A DNA stretch of 24,630 nucleotides from JALYIM01 sp040003205 (lineage in GTDB: Bacteria; Acidobacteriota; Terriglobia; Terriglobales; Acidobacteriaceae), in NCBI GenBank assembly GCA_040003205.1, contig JBDUDA010000012.1, positions 1 to 24,630 on the forward strand, read 5' to 3'. Of the stretch, positions 13,904 through 21,824 are shown one piece after another. The notes beneath the pieces were generated by a model. It searched no databases. It was not told where the DNA came from and was given only the letters and a program-made list of their open reading frames with translations. Position 1 is the first letter of the stretch; every line of letters starts with the position of its first letter. The position numbers were made by a program, and so were the translations under genes.

Positions 13904-15658
13904 ATGAGAAAAGTAGTCGCTCTATCAATTTCGGTCCTTAGCATTTTGTTTTTGGTCGGTTGCCAGGGTCTTCAAAAGGGCCCGGGTGATTCTTTTCAGC
14001 TGACGGTGGTGTCATCCGGAACGGGCGCGGGCAGCATCTCCAGCAGCCCTCTGGGAATAAATTGTGGGACCACCTGTAGCGCAGCTTTCCCGAATAACAG
14101 TCAGATAATTCTCACGGCGACTCCAAACCCGGGCGTCACGTTTAGCGGCTGGAGCGGCGCATGCACAGGAACATCCACGTGTAGCGTCACGCTGGCTGGA
14201 AACACGACCGTCACCGCGAACTTCGGCACCAGCCTGCTGAGCCTTAATCACATTATTTTCCTTGCTCAAGAAAACCGTTCGTTCGACAGTTATTTTGGAG
14301 CGCTGCGCGCTTATTGGGCTACGCATGGATTTCCAGATCAGGCCGTGGACGGCTTGCCGCAGTTTAATCCGGGCGGCACCGCTCCCGCGATTCCGGGATG
14401 CGATCCTACTCAGCCTTACCCGGCCTCGAACGTTTGTGTTCCGGACCCTACAAATCCGGTCTCGTCTTTCCATTTGCAAACTATGTGCGTGGAAAATCCC
14501 AGTCCCTCGTGGAACGAAGCTCACGTGGACTGGAACTACAACGATCCGTCCGGCTCGTTTTCTCAGGTTTCAGGAGCGCCTGCGGCCCTCAATGGTTTCG
14601 TCAAGACCGCAGGAGACGATGCCCGTCAGATCGTCCCACCATTTTTTGACACCAACGGCATTCGCGCCATGGGCTACTACGATGGCGGCGATTTGAACTA
14701 TTACTACTTTCTGGCGTCGAATTTCGCTACTTCGGACCGGTGGTTCGCGCCCGTCATGAGCCGGACGCCGCCGAACCGCGAATATCTAATTGGCGCGACT
14801 TCCGCAGGATATGTTTACCCCGAGGGTGTCAATCCACCGTTCGATAGCGCCCCCATCAGTTCGGCGACAATTTTCCAGGAACTCCAAGCCGCCGGCATCA
14901 CCTGGAAGATTTATGTACATCCCAAGACGAATCCCGATGGCAGCCAGTGCGCGACGACGCAGTGTCTATACGCCCAGAGCTACATTCAAAGCTTCACCTG
15001 GGGACAGACCGTTTTAAGCCAATACCCGCAAAACATCGTGTCCACCGATCAGTTCATTCTTGATGCGCAAAATGGAACCTTACCCCAGGTTGCGCAAATT
15101 GAGCCGGCATCGCAGACTGGATTAGACGAACATCCCGCCGACAGCGATCCAACCCCGACGGCTCCGCCCTGTTGCAGCGTGCAGGCGGGAGCGGCGTACG
15201 TTTCAACATTAATTAATGCAGTGATGAACGGGCCCAGCTGGAAGGATTCCGCTTTCATTTTCACTTTCGACGAGCCCGGCGGGTTTTACGATCACGTCGC
15301 GCCCATTCCTACCGTCAGTCCAGATGGCAAGCCGCCGGTAGATTTATTCAGCGGTGACGTGTGTACCGTAACTACCGGTCCTCTTTGCGATTTCACCGTC
15401 ACCGGCTACCGCATTCCAATGATTGTAATTTCGCCGTTTACCAAGAAGAATTTTGTATCGCATCTTCCCGCTGACAATACGGCAATTTTGAAGCTCATCG
15501 AAAACCGGTTCAGTCTAGCCCCGCTAACTGCTCGTGATGCGGCGCAGCCTGACATCAGTCTCGAGTTTTTCGATTTCGCGGCTGTGCCCTGGAAGACTCC
15601 GCCGTCGCCACCTGCGCAGATTACCGGTGGCCAGTGCTATCTGGATCATCTTCCGTAG
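13904..15658 (+). CDS. Lipoprotein phosphoesterase (phospholipase C/acid phosphatase family) with bacterial repeat domain
   Basis: 584 aa from the ATG at 13904 (GGGAG ten bases upstream; a GTG at 13898 is also possible). Lipobox LVGC with C20 marks an exported lipoprotein. Residues 32-108 form one divergent InlB-type bacterial repeat (VSSGTGAGSI..., FSGWSGACTGTSTCSVTL, TVTANFG) with two cysteine pairs (C54/C58 and C87/C93). The rest is the alkaline-phosphatase-like phosphoesterase family of PLC and AcpA: FLAQENRSFDSYFG supplies E123/N124, MSRTPPNREYLIG the nucleophile region, and FDEPGGFYDHV the Asp/His metal ligands. GYRIPMIVISPF is the usual C-terminal motif. Substrate (phospholipid or other phosphoester) cannot be fixed from sequence. 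It stands alone between ilvD and a repeat. Confidence 0.87.
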   Translation: MRKVVALSISVLSILFLVGCQGLQKGPGDSFQLTVVSSGTGAGSISSSPLGINCGTTCSAAFPNNSQIILTATPNPGVTFSGWSGACTGTSTCSVTLAGNTTVTANFGTSLLSLNHIIFLAQENRSFDSYFGALRAYWATHGFPDQAVDGLPQFNPGGTAPAIPGCDPTQPYPASNVCVPDPTNPVSSFHLQTMCVENPSPSWNEAHVDWNYNDPSGSFSQVSGAPAALNGFVKTAGDDARQIVPPFFDTNGIRAMGYYDGGDLNYYYFLASNFATSDRWFAPVMSRTPPNREYLIGATSAGYVYPEGVNPPFDSAPISSATIFQELQAAGITWKIYVHPKTNPDGSQCATTQCLYAQSYIQSFTWGQTVLSQYPQNIVSTDQFILDAQNGTLPQVAQIEPASQTGLDEHPADSDPTPTAPPCCSVQAGAAYVSTLINAVMNGPSWKDSAFIFTFDEPGGFYDHVAPIPTVSPDGKPPVDLFSGDVCTVTTGPLCDFTVTGYRIPMIVISPFTKKNFVSHLPADNTAILKLIENRFSLAPLTARDAAQPDISLEFFDFAAVPWKTPPSPPAQITGGQCYLDHLP

Positions 15659-15676
15659 TAAGGTCGTAGCGAGTTT

Positions 15677-15823
15677 TGTCATCCTGAGCGGAGCAAGTGT
15701 GCTCGCTTGCGACCAGACTTGCGAAGTCGAAGGACCCCTATTGCCCCGCAGCACAGTGGTTATAGGGATGCTTCGACTCTCGAATCTTTCGCGAGCGGAA
15801 AATTCGCTTCGCTCAGCATGACA
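15677..15823. repeat. Family-1 palindromic repeat, copy 3, between convergent genes
   Basis: The best-preserved copy. Outer ends are TGTCATCCTGAGCG and CGCTCAGCATGACA, inner boxes GTCGAAGGACCCCTA and TAGGGATGCTTCGAC. Private arm hairpins: GCAAG...CTTGC on the left and CGAAT...ATTCG on the right. It fills nearly the whole gap between the phosphoesterase gene and the converging pntB, so it could serve as a bidirectional terminator or transcription barrier. Confidence 0.88.
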
Positions 15824-15828
15824 GGGCT

Positions 15829-17226
15829 TTAGTGTCCGCCGCCACCAGTCAGGTCTCGAACCAGACTGTTCACAAATGCCTTGGCGTCGCCAAAGAGCAT
15901 CAACGTGCGATCAAGATAATAGAGTGGGTTATCAATGCCCGCGAATCCCGGGCTCATTCCTCGTTTGATAACCATCACAGTGTGAGCTTTATCGACGTCG
16001 AGCACCGGCATTCCGAAAATCGGGCTAGAAGGATCGGTGCGCGCGGCCGGATTAGTGACGTCGTTCGCGCCAATGACCAGCGCGACGTCTGTTTGCGCGA
16101 AGTCTCCGTTAATATCATCCATTTCAATGAGGCGGTCGTAGGGAATATCGGCCTCGGCCAGCAGCACGTTCATGTGTCCAGGCATGCGTCCGGCTACCGG
16201 ATGGATGGCAAACTTCACGTCAACTCCGCGCTTGGTGAGAGCGTCGTAGAGTTCCCGAACTTTGTGTTGCGCTTGAGCCACGGCCATTCCATATCCCGGA
16301 ACGATCACCACACTGTTTGCGACACCTAAAATAGCGGCCGCTTCTTCGGGCACGGCGCTGCGTACGGGCCGGGTTTCCTGTTCAGCTGCGGCTGAAGTCT
16401 GTACTTGCCCGAAGGCACCAAAGATGACGTTGGTGAACGACCGGTTCATGGCCTTCGACATGATGACCGAGAGAATGAAACCTGAGGAGCCGTCAAGCGC
16501 GCCAGCGATGATCAAGAGCTTACTGTTCAGCACAAAGCCCATGGCCGCCGCCGAAAGTCCCGCGTAAGAATTCAGCAGCGAGATAACCGTGGGCATGTCC
16601 GCGCCGCCGATGGGTATGACCATGAACACGCCGAAGATCAGCGGGATGGCAATCATGAATGGGAAGACGTTTCTCGCATCCGGATGCAACACCAGATAGA
16701 CAGCGAGTCCGATGGAGATAGCCAGCAACGACAAATTGACGAAGTTCTGCCCCTTGTAGGTAATTGGACGTTGCGGCAAAATTTCCTGAAGTTTGCCTGC
16801 GGCCATCAGGCTGCCCGTAAAAGTTAGTGAGCCCAGAATCACTTCCATGGACAGCACACTCATCATGAAGGGAGAAACGTTAGGGGAGCGCAGATAAAAC
16901 TCCGCCGTCCCGACGAGGGTTACGCACAAAGCTCCGAAGGCATGGCTTAAGGCCGTTCGCTGGGGCACGGCTGTCATTTGCACCATGCCGAGCGGGATAC
17001 CAATGCCCGTCCCGAGCACCAGGGCGATCACGACCCACTTGTAATCAACGATGCCGTGATGCAACAACGTGCCGGCAACCGCCAGCACCATCCCAATTTC
17101 GCCGGCCCAAACGCCGCGGCGGGCGGTCGCGGGTGAACTCAGCCATCGCAGCGAAAGTATGAAGAGCGCGCTGGCGACGAGATAGATTACTTCGATGACA
17201 GGTTGTGTCACTGGCAGATCGTTCAT
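15829..17226 (-). CDS. pntB: NAD(P) transhydrogenase subunit beta
   Basis: 465 aa. Beta subunit of the proton-translocating transhydrogenase, which uses the proton gradient to reduce NADP+ with NADH. Residues 1-270 hold many membrane helices of domain II, including the conserved LSHAFGA (H95, likely in the proton path) and GGADMPTVISLLNSYAGLSA (208-227). A short linker (about 275-295) leads to domain III, which binds NADP(H): VIVPGYGMAVAQAQH (307-321), HPVAGRMPGHMNVLLAEA and the GANDVTNPAA motif, then KRGMSPGFAGIDNPL. The start overlaps the pntA2 stop by 4 bases (ATGA, 17226-17223). Family assignment is secure. Confidence 0.95.
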   Translation of the reverse strand: MNDLPVTQPVIEVIYLVASALFILSLRWLSSPATARRGVWAGEIGMVLAVAGTLLHHGIVDYKWVVIALVLGTGIGIPLGMVQMTAVPQRTALSHAFGALCVTLVGTAEFYLRSPNVSPFMMSVLSMEVILGSLTFTGSLMAAGKLQEILPQRPITYKGQNFVNLSLLAISIGLAVYLVLHPDARNVFPFMIAIPLIFGVFMVIPIGGADMPTVISLLNSYAGLSAAAMGFVLNSKLLIIAGALDGSSGFILSVIMSKAMNRSFTNVIFGAFGQVQTSAAAEQETRPVRSAVPEEAAAILGVANSVVIVPGYGMAVAQAQHKVRELYDALTKRGVDVKFAIHPVAGRMPGHMNVLLAEADIPYDRLIEMDDINGDFAQTDVALVIGANDVTNPAARTDPSSPIFGMPVLDVDKAHTVMVIKRGMSPGFAGIDNPLYYLDRTLMLFGDAKAFVNSLVRDLTGGGGH

Positions 17227-17519
17227 GGTTTGGCCGGGCGGCTGGATTTAAACATTTTGAGCATGCGATCGGTAATTAAAAACCCTCCCACTGCGTTGCT
17301 GGTGGCGGCGATTATGGCGATGGTTCCGAGCGCAGTGGACAATGTGCTCTTGTGCTCGCCAGCGAGGACGATGGCACCGACCACGGCAATCGCGTCCAAC
17401 GCGTTCGTCAAAGACATCAGAGGCGTGTGCAGCAACGGCGAGACCCGCTTGATCACTTCGAAGCCAATGAAGCCCGCCAGCATGAAAATAAAAAGACCGT
17501 CAATCAGTTCCGAACCCAT
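17223..17519 (-). CDS. pntA2: NAD(P) transhydrogenase subunit alpha, part 2 (membrane)
   Basis: 98 aa from the ATG at 17519, with GGAGGC about ten bases upstream. The frame extends to 17567 but without support. Three to four hydrophobic helices: LIDGLFIFMLAGFIGFEVI, AIAVVGAIVLAG, LGTIAIIAATSNAVGGFLIT. It forms part of membrane domain II. A separate alpha-2 chain is the Rhodospirillum-type three-polypeptide arrangement, not the fused alpha chain of E. coli. Gap to pntA1 is 65 bases. Confidence 0.92.
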   Translation of the reverse strand: MGSELIDGLFIFMLAGFIGFEVIKRVSPLLHTPLMSLTNALDAIAVVGAIVLAGEHKSTLSTALGTIAIIAATSNAVGGFLITDRMLKMFKSSRPAKP

Positions 17520-17584
17520 TTTGTTTTCTGCCTCCACATCGGACCGAAACGCGATTTCGCAACTCACCCTGAGATGCCTACAGC

Positions 17585-18748
17585 TTAAACAGTTGCCGGG
17601 GTCTCGAATGACTCCAGCACTCTCTTATTCACGACTTTCCCATCACGCGTCACCAAGGTTTCACGAGTGATATCGTCCTCGGTATTGAGTTGCAATTTGC
17701 CATCCTTCACAAGATGGAGCAGGAACGTGCTGATGTTTCTCGCATACATCTGACTCGCGTGATAAGGGATGCCGCTGGCAACGTTGACTCGCCCAAGGAT
17801 AGATACGCCGTTCTCAACGACCGTTTCGCCGGCGCGGGTGAGCTCGCAATTTCCTCCGCGCTCAGCCGCCAAATCAAAGATCACGGAACCCGGCGCCATG
17901 CCTCGTACCATCTCAGCGGTGACAAGCACGGGCGCCTTTTTACCTGGGATTACCGCCGTCGTAATCACGACGTCGCTCTCGGCAACCACCTTGCCAAGCA
18001 GTTCGCGCTGCTGCTTGTAAAAAGTTTCGTCCTGCGCCTTGGCGTATCCACGAGCGTCCTGGGCATCGGAGGCTGCAATCGCAAGTTCAACGAATCTTGC
18101 TCCCAGGCTCTGGACCTGCTCTTTCACGACCGGACGCACATCGTAGGCGGAAACGACCGCTCCTAGTCTGCGCGCGGTGGCTATTGCCTGAAGGCCCGCA
18201 ACTCCAACGCCAATGATCAAGACTCGGGCGGGGGTAATAGTGCCCGCCGCCGTGGTTAGCATGGGAAACAGCCGGGGAGAGGTATCCGCCGAGACCAGCA
18301 CGGCCTTGTATCCGGATATGGTTGCCATGGCTGACAGCGCGTCCATACTTTGGGCGCGCGTGGTGCGCGGCATCAATTCGACTGAAAAAGATGTAACTCC
18401 AGTTCCGGCGATTTGCTGGATAGTTTCGCGCGAACCTAACGGCCTCAGAAATCCGATGAGCACCTGCCCGGAGCGCAGCAAAGACAGATCGGATTCTCCG
18501 GTACGGTCATTCGCGCCGTGACACAGCACTTGTGCAATGACATCGGCTTGAGCAAAGACATCGCCACGCGCCGGCAGGATCTTGGCTCCTTTTTCAACGT
18601 ATTGCGCGTCGGGATAGCCCGCGAGTTCTCCCGCGCCAGCCTCAATGACCACCGTCAGTCCGGCTTTTGTCAGAGTAGCAATGGCGGCGGGAACCAGCGC
18701 GACTCGCCGTTCGCCCGGGTAACTTTCTTTTGGGATGCCAAGAATCAA
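17585..18748 (-). CDS. pntA1: NAD(P) transhydrogenase subunit alpha, part 1 (NAD-binding)
   Basis: 387 aa, the soluble domain I that binds NAD(H), related to alanine dehydrogenase. Starts at TTG 18748 with AAGGGAG at proper spacing; MILGIPKESYPGERRVALVP is the family N-terminus and no ATG fits. Key motifs: RAQSMDA (131-137; Q133 and D136 of the domain I-III contact and NAD site) and the nucleotide fold IGVGVAGLQAIATARRLGA (179-197) followed by AYDVRP. First gene of the pntA1-pntA2-pntB operon. Confidence 0.94.
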   Translation of the reverse strand: MILGIPKESYPGERRVALVPAAIATLTKAGLTVVIEAGAGELAGYPDAQYVEKGAKILPARGDVFAQADVIAQVLCHGANDRTGESDLSLLRSGQVLIGFLRPLGSRETIQQIAGTGVTSFSVELMPRTTRAQSMDALSAMATISGYKAVLVSADTSPRLFPMLTTAAGTITPARVLIIGVGVAGLQAIATARRLGAVVSAYDVRPVVKEQVQSLGARFVELAIAASDAQDARGYAKAQDETFYKQQRELLGKVVAESDVVITTAVIPGKKAPVLVTAEMVRGMAPGSVIFDLAAERGGNCELTRAGETVVENGVSILGRVNVASGIPYHASQMYARNISTFLLHLVKDGKLQLNTEDDITRETLVTRDGKVVNKRVLESFETPATV

Positions 18749-18784
18749 ATGCGACTCCCTTTCACGGGAACTTGAGAATTCCGT

Positions 18785-18790
18785 ATTGTA
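18785..18790 (-). promoter_or_regulatory. Possible -10 box for pntA1
   Basis: TACAAT on the minus strand, 36 bases before the TTG start. No good -35 lies at 16-18 bases. The divergent gap 18749-18983 also contains TAGAAT at 18918-18923 (plus strand), a possible -10 for the diguanylate cyclase gene with a 60-base leader. Both are weak calls. Confidence 0.3.
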
Positions 18791-18983
18791 CCCGCTAATT
18801 CAATTTGCGGAAGATTGTTGATCGACCCCGCACAAATGGAGCTCGGAAGTTACCAAGGTGCGGAAAGTCGAAAACTGGCACAAAAGTCGGGGTTTTTCAG
18901 CACCGATGTTCACCCTTTAGAATCCGGGGTAATCTGGCCCTTTCCCGATTTGTTCGCGATACTGTTGCCGGGAGGTTTCCGCC

Positions 18984-20495
18984 TTGCGTTCGTCGCGAAA
19001 CATAATGTTAGCGGGCTTCGGACTGCTGTTAGTCCATGCCCTGGTGCTTAGTGTGCTCGGCACCAGCCGTCCTGGGCCTTTTCTTTCCGACCTCATTCAA
19101 TTGCTGATTGGCGTGACTTTGCTTGTTGCCTGCTCTCAGGCCGGCGGACGCTCGGGAAACCTTGGCCGGCATTTCTGGCAATTAGCCAGAATAGCGTTTT
19201 GTTTGTGGGTGGTCGCGCAGGCGCTTGGGACCTATCAGGACATTTTTCCTGGCTCCATATTCATCATGTGGGCCGTCAACCTGCTATTTTGCTTTTGGTT
19301 CGTCCCGCTGGCGATGGCGCTATTTTTGGATCCAGATTACGAACCCAAAGCGTTTGACACTCTTCTGATCCTGGATTTTGTGCAAGCCATTCTTTTCTGT
19401 CTGGCTGCCTATCTTTATTTTTTTTACATTCCTTCCCGTTCGGACGGCGGCGCAGAGCTTGCGCACTCGGTCTGGACGCCATACTTCATCGGCTACGGGC
19501 TACTTGCTGCCGCCTTCCTGCTGCGCGCGTTCGCAAGTTCTTCGGACGTTGTGAGGGCTTTGATGGGAAGGATCGGATTCTACTTGTTTGCGTCCGAGAT
19601 GATGGACGCGTTCTATTATTACGGACCCGGAAGCCATATGAAAACCGGAGCCTGGTTCGACATTTTCTGGAGCTTGCTGCTTCTAATGCCGCTGGTCACA
19701 GCCGCCACGTGGAACAAAGCTGAGCTTCCCAAGCCGGAATCTGAAACTCCTACTCGCGTGGGAAGCCTGGTGATCGCGCAACTTTTTCCTCTGATTTATC
19801 CGCTACTCATACTGATCATGTTCGCTGAGATCGCACACGAGCGGATCACGCTGGCGGTAGTGGTTGTTCTGGTCTCGTTCGTGTGCTCCAGCGCCAGACT
19901 GCTGGTGACACATCATCGTCTTCTGAGAGCTAAGGAAGCTCTCCGGCGCGAGGCATCGCACGATGGCTTGACTGGGCTTTTGAACCGGACGGCGATTCTG
20001 CGAATTTTAGAAACGGAACTGCTGCGGGCCGAACGGGACGGAACCACCGTCGGGGTCATCATGGCCGATGTAGACCACTTTAAAACTGTGAACGACACCG
20101 GCGGGCACGCCGCAGGGGATGTTGCCCTACGCATTGTGGCAAGCGAGGTGGCGGCTGTACTTCGGCCTTACGACTCGGTGGGACGCTATGGCGGCGAAGA
20201 GTTCCTGATCGTGGCTCCGGGCTGCGGCATGGAAAAAACCTGGGAATTGGCTGAACGCATCCGAAACTCAGTCGCGAGTTCCACAATTTCCATGGCCAGC
20301 AGCCGTCTGGCGATCACTCTCAGTCTCGGCATAGTTGCCAGCGGTGAAATCTGCGATCCGGAAGCGCTTCTGAGCGCGGCAGACACGGCCCTCTATCAGG
20401 CTAAAGAAGCGGGCCGCAATCAAGTTCAACCTCGCCCCGCAGGAATTGCTTCAGGTCCCTCCGAACTCAAGCCTGGCCGGAACTTTTGGCTGTAA
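18984..20495 (+). CDS. Membrane-bound diguanylate cyclase (GGDEF domain)
   Basis: 503 aa. TTG start at 18984 with a strong GGGAGG eight bases upstream; an ATG at 19005 is the alternative. About nine or ten hydrophobic segments occupy residues 8-305, an integral-membrane sensor region I cannot assign to a named family. The GGDEF domain starts near 322 (ASHDGLTGLLNR) and has ADVDHFKTVNDTGGHAAGD and the active-site GGEEF at 403-407, so it should make cyclic di-GMP. RPYD at 394-397, five residues before GGEEF, fits the inhibitory I-site, implying product feedback. SLGIVASG and ADTALYQAKEAGRNQV complete the domain. Stands alone between divergent pntA1 and the DUF2127 gene. Confidence 0.9.
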   Translation: MRSSRNIMLAGFGLLLVHALVLSVLGTSRPGPFLSDLIQLLIGVTLLVACSQAGGRSGNLGRHFWQLARIAFCLWVVAQALGTYQDIFPGSIFIMWAVNLLFCFWFVPLAMALFLDPDYEPKAFDTLLILDFVQAILFCLAAYLYFFYIPSRSDGGAELAHSVWTPYFIGYGLLAAAFLLRAFASSSDVVRALMGRIGFYLFASEMMDAFYYYGPGSHMKTGAWFDIFWSLLLLMPLVTAATWNKAELPKPESETPTRVGSLVIAQLFPLIYPLLILIMFAEIAHERITLAVVVVLVSFVCSSARLLVTHHRLLRAKEALRREASHDGLTGLLNRTAILRILETELLRAERDGTTVGVIMADVDHFKTVNDTGGHAAGDVALRIVASEVAAVLRPYDSVGRYGGEEFLIVAPGCGMEKTWELAERIRNSVASSTISMASSRLAITLSLGIVASGEICDPEALLSAADTALYQAKEAGRNQVQPRPAGIASGPSELKPGRNFWL

Positions 20496-20596
20496 CGATG
20501 GTTTTGCATCAAGCAAGCCAGAGCGGCCCTCAGACGATCCATAACCCTACGTTATAACGGTTTCGTTAGCACGGGGTATCAACATGATCGTGGATT

Positions 20597-20625
20597 TTGA
20601 CAGCTTCAGGGCAAGCTGAGGCAAT
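20597..20625 (+). promoter_or_regulatory. Possible promoter of the DUF2127 gene with overlapping palindrome
   Basis: Perfect TTGACA at 20597-20602, then 17 bases, then a poor GGCAAT. CAGCTT-CAGGGC-AAGCTG (20601-20618) is a 6-bp inverted repeat overlapping the -35 and spacer, a position where a repressor or activator could act. Confidence 0.35.
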
Positions 20626-20665
20626 ATCCGCATCACTGCTATGATCGAACTCAAGTCCTGCCCAC

Positions 20666-21142
20666 ATGAAATTTCTTTCCCACTCTGCTGTTTTACGATT
20701 TATTGCGATCTTCAAATTCGCCAAGGCAATCCTATTCCTCCTGGTGGCGGCAGGGGCGCTGAAGATGATGCATCAGGACGTGGGCGATGCTTTGGAGCAT
20801 TGGGCGCAGGTCTTCGGGCTTGACCCCGACGGTCGTGTCGTCGGCGGACTAATTCAGAAGGCTTCGGGACTTACTCCCGGGCATCTGAAAGCGGTCAGCG
20901 TTGCCAGTGTGATCTATAGCAGTGTCTTTTTTACTGAAGGTATTGGACTCTGGTTGCTAAAGCTGTGGGCGGAATGGCTTACCGTCATCGTGACCGCTTC
21001 ACTCGTTCCACTGGAAGTTTACGAGATCTATCGTCACGCCACTCCGCTTAAGTTTGTGGTGCTCGTCATTAATGTGGTGATTGTGGTTTATCTCATCGCC
21101 CGGATTCGTGATAAATCGGGCCAAAAAAATGCAGGGCACTGA
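20666..21142 (+). CDS. DUF2127-family membrane protein
   Basis: 158 aa. Four membrane helices: about 8-32 (LRFIAIFKFAKAILFLLVAAG), 75-98 (VASVIYSSVFFTEGIGLWLL), 101-118 (AEWLTVIVTASLVPLEVYEI) and 128-148 (FVVLVINVVIVVYLI). The pattern EGIGLWLLKLWAEWLTVIVT and LVPLEVYEIYRH fits DUF2127, a small family of unknown function. No Shine-Dalgarno stands out before the ATG. Its stop codon lies inside a hairpin shared with the opposing gene's terminator. Confidence 0.78.
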   Translation: MKFLSHSAVLRFIAIFKFAKAILFLLVAAGALKMMHQDVGDALEHWAQVFGLDPDGRVVGGLIQKASGLTPGHLKAVSVASVIYSSVFFTEGIGLWLLKLWAEWLTVIVTASLVPLEVYEIYRHATPLKFVVLVINVVIVVYLIARIRDKSGQKNAGH

Positions 21143-21159
21143 CGAGAATGTCAGCGCCC
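21123..21159 (-). terminator. Rho-independent terminator of the GxxxG-repeat protein gene
   Basis: GGGC-A-CTGAC / GTCAG-C-GCCC forms a 9-bp stem with one mismatch (21134-21143 with 21150-21159) and a six-base loop. On the minus strand it is followed after five bases by seven T (21129-21123). It lies 27 bases past the minus-strand stop. The DUF2127 stop codon (21140-21142) is inside the stem; on the plus strand only TTCTT follows, so termination there is weaker. Confidence 0.65.
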
Positions 21160-21185
21160 TTCTTGAACAATCCGATTTCCGCGAT

Positions 21186-21824
21186 TTAGTATCTTCCCGC
21201 CCCTGACTCATAACCTACGCGGTATCCGTTTGCGTACTGCGCCCGGTACGCTTCTTTGTTGCCATACTCACTACGATACCCATGGTCCATGTCGTCGTAG
21301 CGGCCACGGGGTTGAGGATTGTATGGCTTGCCGCTTTGCGCATCCTCGCGAGCTACCGAGGAGCCGTCCTGGTATCCGATTTCATAGGCGGAATTTCCAT
21401 ACTGGCCGTACTGTGATCCCTGGTCATAGCTGCCGCTGGGGTAGTAGCCACCTTCATCGCCGCGATTTCCCCCACGATTTACGGCTTGATAGCCGGACTG
21501 GAATCCGCTGCGATAGCCGTCTCGATACCCGTCCTGAAAATATCGCACGGGGCCCATCCAACGCTGGTAGCCGCGGGTTGCGTCCTGCAAGTCACCGACG
21601 TTTATATCGCCGGGATCGTTTTCACGGCCTTCATGTTTTCCTTTGCTGTATCCGTCGCGGTAGCCGCTCTGGTATCCGTATTGACGCGCCTGCTGCCCAC
21701 CACCGCGTTGGGAATAGCGATCTTCATCGTCGTATTGCGCGGTCGCAAAACTGCCGAGCAGTGGGGCAGTCGCCAAGGCCAGCACTACGGTTAAAACTCC
21801 CTGCATAACTCTTGATCTTTTCAT
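21186..21824 (-). CDS. Secreted tyrosine-rich protein with GxxxG repeats
   Basis: 212 aa from the ATG at 21824, with AAGGGAG six bases upstream. Signal peptide at 1-29 (MQGVLTVVLALATAPLLGSFATA). The mature chain is hydrophilic and rich in Tyr, Gly, Gln, Arg and Asp. Four blocks show glycine every fourth residue, usually with Tyr or Phe after it: 49-66 (YQSGYRDGYSKGKHEG), 97-112 (FQDGYRDGYRSGFQSG), 147-164 and 198-208 (ANGYRVGYESG). This resembles GX3 or glycine-zipper helices, such as the deca-GX3 motif of eukaryotic Yae1, but homology is not claimed. Function is unknown. No partner gene is adjacent. A good terminator follows. Confidence 0.75.
   Translation of the reverse strand: MKRSRVMQGVLTVVLALATAPLLGSFATAQYDDEDRYSQRGGGQQARQYGYQSGYRDGYSKGKHEGRENDPGDINVGDLQDATRGYQRWMGPVRYFQDGYRDGYRSGFQSGYQAVNRGGNRGDEGGYYPSGSYDQGSQYGQYGNSAYEIGYQDGSSVAREDAQSGKPYNPQPRGRYDDMDHGYRSEYGNKEAYRAQYANGYRVGYESGAGRY

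Noticed and set aside
18876..18896. TGGCAC resembling a sigma-54 -24 element
   Set aside because: No GC element occurs at the required spacing downstream.
21486..21794. Plus-strand open frame with hydrophobic, membrane-like translation
   Set aside because: It is the antisense of the GxxxG-repeat gene, which has a signal peptide, ribosome-binding site and terminator. The hydrophobicity is a by-product of the complementary codons.
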